64,000 nt of DNA, taken from NCBI GenBank assembly GCA_021927905.1, contig BLLK01000069.1, forward strand, positions 1,550,001 through 1,614,000, in the 5' to 3' direction. Numbering within the stretch: the first letter of the stretch is position 1; each line of letters opens with the position of its first letter. Below, piece by piece: positions 29,908 to 42,300 of this stretch. The notes under the pieces were generated by a model. It saw only the letters and a list, made by a program, of their open reading frames with translations, searched no databases and was not told the origin of the DNA. This DNA comes from Chaetoceros tenuissimus. Taxonomy: Eukaryota > Bacillariophyta > Thalassiosirophyceae > Chaetocerotales > Chaetocerotaceae. The position numbers and the translations under genes were made by a program.

Positions 29908-30257
29908 TTCATTTGGATCAAAATGCCTAGTGAAAAAGCTCTTTCTCTATTGACACAAACCATGTCACGTGTTCTCTCTCTGTATTAGCTTCTTTAGCTT
30001 TCCATAAGCTTTGCTAGAGAGATGAAAACGTTGTCTCCTGAGTCTGCCATATTTTTTACATGAGAAACATGCTCCATGTTCTCTTTTTACAGTGTTCGAC
30101 GTTCGATGTACCTTCCTTCTCCTGGTACAAGGATTTCATAGTAGCAATTTTGGATCATGTTTCAAGAATAGTTTGTATTGGTCTATAGATACTGTAAATT
30201 ACTGTTTAGTCTACTTTGTCTACGAATTTCTAACCCTACTAATGTACACAACACCAT
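29908..30257. other. Intergenic region
   Basis: Upstream of the ankyrin gene and downstream of the leishmanolysin gene. No gene seen. Confidence 0.4.
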
Positions 30258-33181
30258 TCAAGCTGTCCTAAATTTCCCTCTGAATCTGGTTTGGTCTTCT
30301 GTATTTCTTTGTGGAAAGGAGGTCATTTCAATCATGGCATTGCCACTTTCGATACCATTGATTGTATTTAAGTCATCGTTTCTAGAGGTTCTAGAGTCGT
30401 TTGCTGTGCCTTCTATCGTTAGCCCATCATCATTCCCACTCGGGATAACGCTATCATCAACAAATCTCGAGCCAACAACACCAACAACACGTACAAGTCC
30501 CACAGGAAGAGGAGGCATTTCAGACCTTGTAAAAATTCTCTCATCAATACCTTCGGTCTGCAGCCCATTTACCGCAGATTCTATGCGCAGATTGTGTAGT
30601 ACGCTGGCAACCATTTTGTCCTTGTTATTTCTCCTATTCTCAGCACCAGTAAAAGCCCTTGCCACAACGTTTTCAGTCAACCACTCTTTGTTGTTACTGA
30701 GACTTGGGCAAAAGATCGGGCGTTTGAAGAACCTAACGACAACAGTTCCAAGAACGAAAATAGCTCCTACGGCGACGAGAGATGTAGCAAAGAATCCAAG
30801 AACTTCCCCAGGTTCCATAGTGATAAAGATTCTTTTGACGTGATTGAAAATATCCTTGTCTTCATTATCCAAAGTCGACGTATCATTTATATAGATTTCA
30901 GACAGATGCAAGGTGTTCGTCGGAAATATATTTGGGCTATTGCACCTATCAAAGTTATTTTCCCAAATATTGGAAGGACAGCTACAACTGCCATCTTCAT
31001 AGTTACATACTCCAGTGAAATCATCAAAGAAGCAATTCTGTGGACAAAACAATGAAGGACAAGCCTTCAGAGGATTCGGGCAAATCACTACATCATCGAG
31101 GGATTTCTGGTAAGGTAATGGTCATGTCATCAAGTGTTATAGATGATTTTCGTTATATCTAACTTACCATAGTCATGTGCATCATACCAAGATGAAATGA
31201 ATTGGCCCTCATACTCACATTTTGACCATAAACCATCCACACGGAGATAAGGAACTTTTTCTTCGATAGAGCAGACAAGAGGTACACAAAATTCAGAGGC
31301 TTTTCCGTTATCGTTACCATGAATGCATTTCGAATTCTTGGAAATTTCATCCATTTGAGCACTTTTCGCACCCCTTCTTGAACACAAAGTTTCCTCGTGC
31401 TCATCATACACAGGACAAAAATCCAAATAGGGGTCAATACCACCAATGTAAGGATTTTCATTGAAATATCTATACTCCTCAGGTATCAAATCAAAGTATT
31501 CTCCAACTCTACATCTCGCCTTACCTCTCATATCGTCACTACATCCATGACTTCGACTTTCTGTGCAAAAGAATTCGTTAAAAGTTGGGATTTCTTTGTC
31601 AACTCCTAGACAATTTTCTTCTACAAACTCGCATCCAGAGGCTCGTCCCCACAAGTCTGGTTCTGCAGAACGGGTTACGTTTACTTTATACCAACCAGAG
31701 TCCTTGAAGTACGCGAGCGTCAAGGGAGATATATGCGTCGACGAAGACACTGAATCAATAATTGGATTCATTAGATCTCTTTTGAAGAGTCTTCTCTCCC
31801 AATGATCTGATATACACTCAAAGCCTTGCGTAGAATTGTACAAGGACACATGAGCAGCAGAGCTCTCTAATTCTGCTCCTTCAAGAGTTTGACAATCGAA
31901 GTGATTACGAACAACGGCCTTGACATTCGGAGTGACAACTTGAGCAACTCTCAGTCCACCTCGAACATTATTTTTGAATTGAAGTATATCTCTTGATGGC
32001 AATGGAATCTTTTCACGCCTTCGCGTACGACTTGTACCTATACATTCCACCTCAACGTCTCGTACATCTCCACTTGCGTCTCTTTTTGTTATTGGCTTTC
32101 CAGTTTCGAAATCTCTGAAATGGGCGAGACTGTGGGATGAAAAACCTACACTGAATATGAGCATCACTCTGGAAGATTCATTGGAAATCTTTCAATTGCA
32201 CTACTTACCTAAGATATGGGCCAGCTCATGAACAGCAGCAACTTTGTTACGTTCGATATTAGACTCTTCAAAAAAGTCAGGACCAATGCATATGTTCATT
32301 ATACCAGCAACTGGTCTATCCCATTGATCTGTCGAGCAGTGAGTTGCCGATGCTAAGTAGGTTCCACTGCAAGTTGATATGTGAGGTAAAACATTATGAG
32401 ATGAGTCTTCTATCGGAACTTGTTGTGATGCTTCTTCTATACTATTCTCACTAGGAAGATTTTCTAGGTACGTTTTTATTGCTTTGTCGACTATTTCCTC
32501 ACGAAAACTCACACTTAGGTAAACAACAAGATCGCTGTCAGCAATTCCTACTGTTATATGATCTTTTGGAACAAGAACTGAAGGAAAGCCACTGCCTATA
32601 CCAGGTCCGCAACTTTGACCATCATAGAGTTGTTTCTGATCAATAGTAAGGTTTCCGTGTATCGGTGGAACTGACAAAGCCAAGGCCCATGTATTTAATG
32701 AAGGACGAATTATTTTTTCTAAAATATGTTGCCGTTCAAAATCTTGTAGAAATTGAGCCCCTGTTGATTCATGCTGTAGAAGGGCTGCATGTATCCTTAT
32801 ACTTTCATATTTATCAGACACAATCTTTTCTGTTTGATAATATTTTTCATCCTCATATCGAAATTCATCACTGAGAACTGACCACATCTGAATATCTTCA
32901 AGATCTAAATGCTCTTCTATTATCGTTTCATCCGATAATTTTCGCCGCCTTCTCTTTCTACTAGACGACCCTATACTTTTATGTTCATGCCTTAGCTCTC
33001 GAGAGGAAGTATTCCAAGGATGAGTCTCTCCATAATCTAACAGCCTTTTTGGTGAATGAATCCTTTGTTGAGGTAACATTCCATGACCACGACCTAATCC
33101 AAAGACAAATAAACTAGAAAGATTCAGAAGCAACAGCAAGAGGCCCAAATCCCTGACATCACCATCTCTTATTCTTTTCAT
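30258..33181 (-). CDS. Leishmanolysin (GP63-like, M8) surface metalloprotease
   Basis: Exons 33181-32209, 32145-31168 and 31087-30258 (introns of 63 and 79 nt) give 926 residues. The first join completes HELAHILG-FSSHS, the HExxHxxGF zinc signature at about 318-322. A third His lies at about 439 in DHWERRLFKRDLMNP, the M8 pattern. A hydrophobic N-terminal stretch (LGLLLLLLNLSSLFVFGLG) acts as signal. After the protease domain come Cys-rich EGF-like segments (CPSLFCPQNCFFDDFTGVC), one membrane helix (FFATSLVAVGAIFVLGTVVV) and a cytoplasmic tail. It is thus an anchored cell-surface protease, unlike the GPI-linked Leishmania enzyme. The ATG at 33181 is used because the open frame before it starts at TTG. 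Confidence 0.9.
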
Positions 33182-33854
33182 ATTTCCTTGTAGATTCTCT
33201 CCTATCAATATATATTATTTCAGATGCAATAGCTAAAAGAAGGAAAAACCCCAACCTCTTTTTTTCAAGATTGTTCTCTTCTTTTACAAATACCTATATT
33301 TTTATCTTGTATATAGATGCAATGCTAATACCACACACAACTTCACACAGAATGAAACCTATCTACTCCCATTAATTAGTAGGATTCTTGCAACGTTAAT
33401 GAGTAGTACTAGTTGCTCAAGATCAACAGTAAGTCAATAAGTAATTATGTTTTGTGTGCACTATGTTTTCAATAAAAAAGTGTTCTCGAGTTTGAGAATC
33501 AAAGAACCAAAAGCGAACAAATGCATGCACGGAACAAAACGGAAGAGAATGATACTGAACAAGTACGTACGTACATCTGAAGAGAAGAAATTGTTTTCAC
33601 TATTCCAAAAATTTCGCAACCACCTTCTTTGTTTACAATAAGTAATGCTAGTCTAATAGATGAAAGAAGCAACAACTACAATAAATTCATCAAACTCTCT
33701 TTACCATAAATAGCTCATATGTACAAGGAGAAAAAGAGAATAGACGTCAAAATGCACAATCATAATGTACATGATGGGAAAATAGGATTCTTCGATGAAA
33801 ATAAAGATGCATGCTTGTAATCATTTTCAAATTTAAAGAACATTATTAGCGTAT
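33182..33854. other. Intergenic region
   Basis: About 670 bases upstream of the leishmanolysin gene, reaching the stop of the NR2C2AP-like gene. A 64-codon plus-strand frame (33447-33641) shows no domain. Nothing else seen. Confidence 0.4.
33563..33574. promoter_or_regulatory. GTACGTACGTAC palindrome
   Basis: About 380 bases upstream of the leishmanolysin start. Same motif class as at 8381 and 25865. Confidence 0.25.
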
Positions 33855-34484
33855 TCAACAATCCTTCCCATACACTTCAATCTTGTAAAGTATGACTCGG
33901 CCATAGAAATCTGTACTGTCACTGAAAGCAAATTTTATTGCATCACATTCCAAATCATCTTGCTTTTCACACTCATCTAATTCAAATTTTTGCAATGTAT
34001 TAACATTTTCTGGTTCAATATAGGCATCTGATATTTCTTTCCATTCCACTTTGCCTTCACTCATACGTCTGCCGACAAAAAGTTTGCAACCTTCTGCTAC
34101 AAAACCACCTTGAAATTGCAATCCTATCGACGATATTGTAACTTTCCGATGAAAATTCACTATATAAGAATGCTCAGCATCACCATCTGAATTTCCATCT
34201 GAATACCAAGATGTTGATTCATTTTGATTGTCTAATGCATTATTTGCACCATATAATTTGGCATTATTATTGAGTACGGACGATGCTCTATTGTGGATAG
34301 AAAAGACAAAATCATTTTAGACTATGAGCGATGGAAAAATGTAGTTGTCATCTTGTTAACGTTGTATTAGTCTTCCAAAACGAAGATTGCAGGTTTCGTA
34401 AGGTTGAAAGTAACGAGCATGAATTTATTTATTTTCTTACTTTGCGGTAGTGCCAGTTGATGGACAGGATAGAAGAGTTGACAT
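33855..34484 (-). CDS. NR2C2AP (TRA16)-like protein
   Basis: Exon 1 is only 44 nt (34484-34441), then a 153-nt intron and exon 2 (34287-33855), for 158 residues. Human NR2C2AP begins MTHSLVCPETVSRVSSVLN; the joined start here is MSTLLSCPSTGTTAKASSVLN, which supports the tiny exon. Later blocks IGLQFQGGF, ENVNTLQKFEL and DSTDFYGRVILYKIEVYG match the family, a small discoidin-like (galactose-binding-like) fold. In animals it binds the orphan nuclear receptor TR4; diatoms lack such receptors, so its ancestral role must be different and is unknown. Confidence 0.88.
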
Positions 34485-35110
34485 TTTCGGTTGGAGTTGT
34501 AAGAATAAGCGGTGAAAATCGACAAGCGAGAGAATGCGTCAAAGAAATACACTTGTTTTAATAAAAAGAAGAGGTTGAATAGACCTCAAACAACAGTTGT
34601 AAAAAAGTAATAATTGAACGAAGCAATAAACAAAACCCATTACCACCAGTAAAGTAAAAATGGGAGTGTGGTAGATGGTGGATGGTGGAGAAGAAAAGGG
34701 AGAGTTTGTCGTACGTACTTACTTAGTTTTTCTTTATATGGCTAGCCTCTTTTGAAGTAGGTCTTTTTTAAGTCATCCACTCCAATCGAAATCATCCAAT
34801 ATTTTCATCTTCCATCGAACATCGAACAGAACATCTTTCCTGTTTGTTTTGCTATTATTCTTTTAAGATAGAATCTGAAACAAATTAATATTATAGAGAA
34901 GTAATCCAGTGTAAAATGAGGTTTTGTGAAGTAAACCTTTATTTCTTTTGTTGAAAAGAGGCTTTAAAAGGTAAAACTATCAAAAACGGAAAATGTAAAA
35001 ATAAAAAGGTTTATATAATCATTTTACTCATATGTATCACTGGAGTTTAGAATATTCCTCATCGACTTCCAGACCACCCCAACACTGAAGCGAAACACAT
35101 GTAGTATGAG
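34485..35110. other. Intergenic region
   Basis: Upstream of the NR2C2AP-like gene and downstream of PP1. It includes a GTACGTAC palindrome at 34711-34718. No gene seen. Confidence 0.4.
34711..34718. promoter_or_regulatory. GTACGTAC palindrome
   Basis: About 230 bases upstream of the NR2C2AP-like start. Confidence 0.25.
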
Positions 35111-36180
35111 TTAATCTGAAGGTTGAGTCTCTCCCTGATACTGAAATCTCTGTCTTTTCTCTGCCGGCTTCAAAATTTGGAACGAACACATTAGAGTCTC
35201 ATCAACACTCATCATAGCACCTGCATTGTCAAATTCTCCACAATAGTTAGGTGCAGAAAACAAAGTAACGAGTTGGCGTCTTGCAAAGAACTCATATCCA
35301 TCTTCAACAACTTGATGGGCACGGCAAATCAAGTCGAGATCGTGCTTTTCAAGAAACTGAGATACGATATCTTCTCCAAAGGTGAAAGATACACCTCTAT
35401 CATTCTGTCCCCATCCGTTGACATCCTTATCTGGATCCGACCAAAGAAGATCACAAAGCATACCGGTATCTGGAACATCGGTTGGGCGAACAATACGCTT
35501 CACTTGATCCAAACTAGTTAGTTCTGGAGATAAGCCTCCGTGCATGCAAAAGATTTTCTCGTCAATAACCGCTGCACAAGGTAAGCAGTTGAAACAATCG
35601 GTAAAAGTCTTCCACAACTTGATTCCGAATCTTCTCTTACACTCATCGTAGAATCCATAGATACGGTTGATGGATGCACACTCGTGGTTACCTCTAAGAA
35701 TGAAAAAGTTTTCAGGGTACTTGATCTTATAAGCTAGAAGGAGACAAATTGTTTCGAGACTCTGTTTCCCACGGTCAACGTAATCACCCAAAAAGATGTA
35801 GTTTGATTCTGGGGGAAAACCTCCATATTCAAAGAGACGAAGAAGATCATAGTACTGTCCATGGATATCTCCACAAACCTTGATAGGAGCCTCAAGTTCC
35901 AAAAGCATAGGTTGACTGATTAGCAAGTCACGTCCTCTTAAACATAGCATTTTGATTTCAGGCTCAGTCAAATCAACCAATTTACCAGGTCGAGCACCGC
36001 GTACACTGAAGATACAATGTTAGATAAATTCTTTTTATAAACTAAGAGATAGCCTTGGCCTATTAGATCAATATATTTGTGAACTTACTGTTGTAGTTTA
36101 TCGATAATCACATTAATAGGATCGATGGAGTCTGCCCTAGCTCCGTTTCCATTGGCGTCGTTAAGTGTAGCATCAACCAT
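35111..36180 (-). CDS. Serine/threonine protein phosphatase PP1 catalytic subunit
   Basis: Exons 36180-36089 and 36005-35111, with an 83-nt intron, give 328 residues, the normal PP1 length. The metallophosphatase motifs GDIHGQ, GDYVDRG and RGNHE are intact, as are the metal-binding His residues of CMHGG and LICRAHQ and the [11 protein letters not shown] loop. The RVxF-docking core is conserved too. The short divergent C-terminal tail ([12 protein letters not shown]) lacks the TPPR cyclin-kinase site of animal PP1alpha. Specificity comes from regulatory partners, so one such catalytic gene serves many pathways. Confidence 0.96.
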
Positions 36181-36654
36181 TGCAAAATATTTATTCTAGT
36201 TTCTCCGGAAAGCAAGTTATCTCTTACACTGAACGTTAGGTTTAATTGGATGATCGTTCTAGCTACAGTACTCTAGTAGCGTTTCTCACTGCAATCAAAT
36301 GAACAAGGTCTTGTTGCGTTGATGCGTTACTTCTTTACCCACCACTATTGTTGCTACAAGTGAAAGTACTGTAAGATTTAGGGGAGGTTAGATGCTACTC
36401 ACTAGTTCAATAACATCCCAGCCACTTGCCACACTATTGAACAAGTGGCTATTTTAGTATGATCCAATCGCTCAAAAACCACGAATGAATGATAATAGCT
36501 GAGAAATGACTAAAATAATTGTTTCTATGATATAATTGAAATTATGTCCTTTTCTGAACACCTTGTTATATGGTGTGCCACGGCTTTTTCAGCACTACAA
36601 TAAAAAGAAATTACTATTTCCAACTCTATGAATGTAATATGTTAGCTAGCTTCA
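36181..36654. other. Divergent intergenic region
   Basis: Between PP1 (minus) and the RNA cyclase (plus). No other gene seen. Confidence 0.4.
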
Positions 36655-37899
36655 ATGATAGAGATTGATGGCAGTAAAGGAGAAGGTGGAGGACAGCTGT
36701 GTAGAAATGCCTTAGCTTATTCATCTCTATTGGATATTCCAATACGGATCCATTCTATACGAAAGAATAGGAGCAAGCCTGGATTGCGAGCACAACATAC
36801 TGCTGGTATCAATCTAGCAATAGATGTTTGCGGAGAAAGGGAAGGTCTAAAGGGTTGCGAAGTAGGCTCTACAAGTATTGAATACTGCCCCAAAGAAAAG
36901 AAAAGTATTCAAGGAGAAAATCTGGAACTTCAACATAAAGATAGCAAGAAAGATATCTATTACGACATTGGAACTGCTGGTTCTATATGTTTACTTCTGC
37001 AAGCTGCACTGCCCTGTTGGTTGTTTAATTGCAACAAAGTTCAAACATTGACGATACAGGGTGGAACCAATGCGAGCATGGCGCCACAGATTGATTATTT
37101 TGAACAAGTTTTTGTTCCTACGCTTTCCAAATTCTTGCCTGTGTTGAATGAGAAGAATCTGGATTTGTCAGAGAAGGATCATTTTCTCAGTGTACATGTT
37201 GAAAAACGTGGATATTATCCTATTGGCAAGGGTGTGGTTCAATGTACACTTCATCCATCCATGGAACGTTTTCATGGACCTCTAAAACCAGTCCACATTA
37301 CCAACCGTGGGAAGTGTACAAAAATCCACATCCAATCTTTTTACGCAGGAAAATGCCCAAAGATAATAGCTTTGAAGATGGGAAAGTCTGCACAACGATG
37401 CATTCAACTAGCAAGTAAGCATCAAGAAATAGAAGAAGATATGAAGGTAACGATGGAAGTTATCGAACATGTTCCTGCAGTAGGTAGTGCATCTGGGATT
37501 CTTATAATTGCGGAAACTGAGTCTGGATGCTTACTAGCATCATCGGGCCTAGGAGATCGAAGAGACAAGCCCGAGCAGACAGGGGTCAAAGCAGCTGAGG
37601 ATTTGATATGTGACTTGAGGGCTGGCGGTTGCGTCGACGAGTGGCTTCAAGATCAATTGATCATTTTTATGGCTCTTGCCAATGGGACATCTAGTATTAA
37701 GACAGGTTGTTTGACACAACACACTAAAACTGCTATTGATATTGCTTCAACTTTGACAAGTGCCAAGTTTAAAGTACAAAAGTTGTCAGACGGAGAACGA
37801 AAAACTGACATAACTGGAGTGGATTCGAGATATGGCAAAGAAGGCTACGAGCCTGGGCAACACATTATAACTTGTGAGGGTATTGGTTTTTGTGCATAA
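36655..37899 (+). CDS. RTCA: RNA 3'-terminal phosphate cyclase (RTCA type)
   Basis: 414 residues, intronless. The N-terminus IDGSKGEGGGQLCRNALAYS and KPGLRAQHTAGI match RtcA, and GGTNASMAPQIDYF and EKRGYYPIGKG follow in order. Near the end, LQDQLIIFMALANG is followed by GCLTQH356TKTAI, which carries the His that is adenylylated in catalysis. This separates it from RCL1, the inactive nucleolar relative. The enzyme converts 3'-phosphate RNA ends to 2',3'-cyclic phosphates using ATP. It is longer than human RTCA (366) because of insertions after residue 75 and in the middle domain. Confidence 0.93.
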   Translation: MIEIDGSKGEGGGQLCRNALAYSSLLDIPIRIHSIRKNRSKPGLRAQHTAGINLAIDVCGEREGLKGCEVGSTSIEYCPKEKKSIQGENLELQHKDSKKDIYYDIGTAGSICLLLQAALPCWLFNCNKVQTLTIQGGTNASMAPQIDYFEQVFVPTLSKFLPVLNEKNLDLSEKDHFLSVHVEKRGYYPIGKGVVQCTLHPSMERFHGPLKPVHITNRGKCTKIHIQSFYAGKCPKIIALKMGKSAQRCIQLASKHQEIEEDMKVTMEVIEHVPAVGSASGILIIAETESGCLLASSGLGDRRDKPEQTGVKAAEDLICDLRAGGCVDEWLQDQLIIFMALANGTSSIKTGCLTQHTKTAIDIASTLTSAKFKVQKLSDGERKTDITGVDSRYGKEGYEPGQHIITCEGIGFCA

Positions 37900-37972
37900 A
37901 TAAGCATTTTGATTTTATATTTAAATATATATCTAGACTAGATTTCTTTACGTCGTATCCCCTCATATTAGA

Positions 37973-38935
37973 CTAGTCAATCACATCATTGACATTGCAG
38001 CACTCAAAGAAATTCTGAATTATCCCAAGAGGCAACGATTGCTTTTTCATGTTTTGCTCAGCCTTCTCTTTTGCAACAAGTTTTCGTCGCATTTCTAGTG
38101 CAAGTAGCGACCTTTCTGATAACGTAGATTCTACCATTTCTTGAGATAATGGCATCATTGCTCGACGTTTTTTAGGATCCATTTGATTTGGAGAGACCAT
38201 CTCAGAAGGATATAATACCATAGACCTAAGTTTGTCTTCATCCATTTCCTCTGTGTCATCCCCATAGTTCATAGATATGCTTTCAGGTATCGAAAGACTA
38301 ATGTTGTCTTTTCTTCTTTTAATGTGTTTATTCCCCGTTGTGTTTGCTCGAACACAAGTTGTTCCGCTACTCTCTGTAAACCCTGTTGCAGTCGTTAAAA
38401 CTGATTTCTGTCCATGGCTTAAAATACCAGTCAACGTTGTAGCATCATCTTGGTCAAGCCGTTCTCGTTTCGTTGCACCTCTTTTCTTCAAATTACGTAT
38501 AGATCTAGTGACCCCTTTGAATCCAGAGGAGAATGTTCTCCTTTCACAGTCGACGAAATCATCTGAAAATGCTGAAGCGACTTGATCAGGCGATTTACTA
38601 TGTGCTCTCTTCTTTTCCTTGAAAGTAGGGGAATGGAATTCATCATCAGGTCCTTCCGGTTGAATCTGAAGCACGATGTTATCAAGCTCTCTAAAATCTT
38701 TGGAACAAGTGTTTCCATTCATACCATCTTCGTTATTCGGCATGCGAGATGCTCCTTCATCTGAAGGCGTCGAAGAAACAGACGAGCCACATGATAAAGA
38801 GCTGAATGAATCGTCAGGCGAAGATGGAGTAGAAGCACAGGCATAGGTATTGCCGTCTTCATCCATAACATGAGTTGAGTTCAGCCTTTTGAACACCTTT
38901 GTTTTCGTTGTAGGTGTAGGTTTCATTCCAATCAT
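37973..38935 (-). CDS. Unknown polar, probably nuclear protein
   Basis: 320 residues, Ser/Thr/Lys-rich, largely disordered in appearance. Basic clusters (NLKKRGATKRERL, KHIKRRKD, DPKKRRAMM) suggest nuclear targeting. The end (STLSERSLLALEMRRKLVAKEKAEQNMKKQ) is helical. It lies tail-to-tail with RTCA, 73 bases apart. No domain recognised. Confidence 0.65.
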   Translation of the reverse strand: MIGMKPTPTTKTKVFKRLNSTHVMDEDGNTYACASTPSSPDDSFSSLSCGSSVSSTPSDEGASRMPNNEDGMNGNTCSKDFRELDNIVLQIQPEGPDDEFHSPTFKEKKRAHSKSPDQVASAFSDDFVDCERRTFSSGFKGVTRSIRNLKKRGATKRERLDQDDATTLTGILSHGQKSVLTTATGFTESSGTTCVRANTTGNKHIKRRKDNISLSIPESISMNYGDDTEEMDEDKLRSMVLYPSEMVSPNQMDPKKRRAMMPLSQEMVESTLSERSLLALEMRRKLVAKEKAEQNMKKQSLPLGIIQNFFECCNVNDVID

Positions 38936-39325
38936 TGCTTGTAGGTGTTATGTGTCACTATTCAGAACTGAATTTTCTTGTCGTCTATATTTGATATTGC
39001 TGATTTAGGTACGAGCTTTTGAATTGAGAATGTAGTAATAGATGGCAGCTGCTCAACATCAATGGTTACCTAATAATTGCAGAGTATTATTAGTTTGTAT
39101 TGAGACTCTTGTTGTTGACGCCGTGCCGTTATTTCGCTTTTTAAAATTTTGTGCGACTTTTTCCAACATGATGATTTTAGTCTGTAAATAGAAAATTTCA
39201 TACAATTTTATTAGAAGTGATACTTCCCTTCTTGGGATCATAAGGAACCAATTCCAAGAGAGGGAAACAATGCTACACTATGCACAATTATGCATTTTTG
39301 TATAATAATATTACAGCCAAATTGA
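38936..39325. other. Intergenic region
   Basis: Between the unknown polar gene and the DUF1800-DUF1501 gene, both minus. No gene seen. Confidence 0.4.
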
Positions 39326-42300
39326 TTACTTTAGAAAAGAGCGAAAGATATTCTTCATTTTTGTCAAAAGTTGTACTTCACATTCATCTCCAGCTCGGGC
39401 TTCTTCAGAATTATTCCCTATTAATTCAACACCCTTGCTTTCTTTTAGATGTAGTAAGTGAACTGTATCAATATCAAATGAAGTTTCGAAAGACTTGTCT
39501 ACAGATTCAGTTTCATGACCCGAGCATTCACCATCTTTCTTATCAGATATCACTGCATCTCCTCTTTTCATCAAATTGGCAAAGTATCCAGTTTCTCGAT
39601 TATACATGTAAGCAATTAACGAAATAATGACAATAGACAGTACCCCAACTATAGCTCCCGCAGTTTTCCCTGAATTGTTGACTCTGTCGACTCTGTCATA
39701 ACTGTCATCACTGTCCCATTCAAAGTTGATAGCATCGTCATCGTTACTAGCTTCAAAGTCACTAGGGATACAAGAGACAGATTTACCTTCTCCTTCACAA
39801 TTTGAAACATCAACATTTCTATCAATGAATAGGTCACTTTTAGAAAAGATTTTACTTCCAAATGCTTTTCTGTTGGGTAATATCTCATCGAGTTGTGTCG
39901 AGTCAGTGACTCCGGCCCACATACTAACACCATTGAATATAGCATCAAAACTCGTTGTCGGTATCAGCCTTCCCCTCCCTACATTCAATGGGCTGCTATT
40001 CGAAAGGTCATTCGGAAAATCCCCAATAATCCGACCTCCCTTCACTTCACCACCTAGAACTACACTAGTTCCAGACCATCCATGGTCTGTACCTTTAGAT
40101 GAATTAGGGCTGAGTGTTCTACCAAAATCAGAAGTTATCACCATCACAGTATCTTTCCATTGGCCGATAGCTTTCATTTCTTGGGTAAATGCTTTGATGG
40201 CATCATCTAACTTCTCCAATTTCTGATTAAGATAGAATTCAAGATCTTGATGATGGTCCCAATCACCATCTTCTATGTAGTAAAGATCTCTACTCGAACC
40301 TCTGCACTCATAAGAAGGCGCTAACCTAGCAACCTGACGGAGGGACGTCCCCGGTGAAGTTGTTGGAAAGACTTGGGAAAGATCCCTCAGTTTTTTCTGA
40401 GCCCAGAACAATTCATTGTTTCTCCTAATAGAGTCATTTAAGGAATCAGACCACATTTTTGAGATGAGTCCTGTAGTCTTCTTCGTTTCACCATTAAGTT
40501 TTGGTAACATCGCAGAGAGTGGTTGAGAGTACGGAGTAGATGGATCAAGTACCTGAAATCCCTTTTGACTATTTACAGATGCTTTATCTCCATTCATTTC
40601 TTTACCCTCCAAAGCCAGAAGCGGTGCATCAACCGCAAATGCATCCACTTGATACTGCTCTTTTCTTAATTTGTCAGAAAGCCTACCCATCGTTCCAGTT
40701 CCTATCCCACCTAGTGCTCCGATTTCCTTTTGCATAGTATTATGTGCAAATAGTTGAGTCTTCGTTTTTCGCATGTAATCACTCTTTGTGACAGGCTCAG
40801 TCAAGACTCCTACACCCGCGACAAATAGTGCGTGTTCATCATTAAAAAGCTTTTGCAGAAATTTCAGTTTTGGATGCAGACCAAATTTTTTACATGGTTG
40901 ACCAGTAGCATTGATTTGAAGCAAATTTCTTCGATCGATTGCAAGAGGACCTCGTGCATTCTTGTACTGATTGTAAAGATCTAAGTATACACGGAAGAGA
41001 AGTTAGTTTGCAGGATGATAAAAAGAGAAATCCAAAATGTGCTTATTTGAAACCTACCATTTCCATCACACTGTGAATGGGGTATGAGCTAAAGCACATA
41101 GGAGAGAAAGGATTAGTTTTCAGGATGACAATAAGACAAATGCAAAATGAGCTTATAAACCTACCACATTGAAAGAATCCCAGCCGCCTTTAAGCACTAA
41201 ATGTATGACATTTTTATGTCTGGTACAAGACTTCGAACGTTTTGGCGCGGATTCTTTCTCTCTGCCAGTATTCTCTGTTTTTGACGCGAATGTGTGGAAT
41301 TCAGGCGAAGCAACAATCAGCTGTTGTGCTGTAACCAAAGCAAGCTTTTCCTCATCTATTGTAGAATAGATATGCTTGATCAACTGTCTATTCGCAGATC
41401 CTAGTCTTCCACCTGTAAGAATAGTTGCCATATCGTCGATAACACTCTCGTTGTTGTTTGTTGAGGAAAACTTTAGCCTTCCAACAGACTGGGAGAAATC
41501 TCCTCCAATCTTCTTTAACACATCTTTATCACACCATCTATCCGAGAATCCTTCATAACAGGGAGAAAGTCCAAATTTAATGAGTGAAATGAGGCCGTTC
41601 ATCAGACCTACAGAGAATGGAAGTAACAAAGCCTCGGGAGAAACGAGAGCAGAAGACGATAAAGCAGGTGGTGAATACTCAGGAAGGAAGAAAGAAAACA
41701 CAGATGGCATATCATGTGGAGCCATTCCAATCTTTCCTTGCATATCATGAAGAGATGTGAATTCACCGTTCGTTTGTCTATAATCTAAACCTCTCATCAA
41801 ATTTGCCACTCTTATCAGCGGCTCTTTCAAAGAACCATGGGATTTGTCAAGATCCAGCAGAACATTTCTACTCTCCTTGTCCATAATAATTGTTGCAATC
41901 ATTGACGCCATACATCCATATTTCCCACTTCCAATGTCAGGTATTCCCTCGACACGACCTTCTTTGAAAGCCTTTCCTACTCGAAAGACAAATTTTGGAG
42001 ACGGATTAGAGATTCCAAACCTTTGCATGAGCCTCAGTGAAAGGAATGGTGCAGTATTCTCGTGATATATATATTGGTCAAGAGCTGCTTCCGTTTCATA
42101 ATATGCATCGCGAACGTCGGGGACTTCGTCATAAAAAGAGGGTGGATTACGAAAAGTGAACTCTTCCGAAACTTTCACAATAGATTCCATATTCTTCAAG
42201 TATCTAGTTCGGCCAAAATCGTCACTAACCTCAAAAGCAGTCTCCATACCAAATGGATCCGCACTGTCAGCAACATGAATACTGAAACTATCTTCCTTCA

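Noticed and set aside
31088-31130. Alternative acceptor CCAG near 31110 for the last leishmanolysin exon
   Set aside because: It gives a stop codon with the phase left by the previous exon; the TAG at 31088-31089 keeps the frame.
39726-40226. 166-residue plus-strand frame
   Set aside because: Antisense to the DUF1501 exon, no recognisable features.
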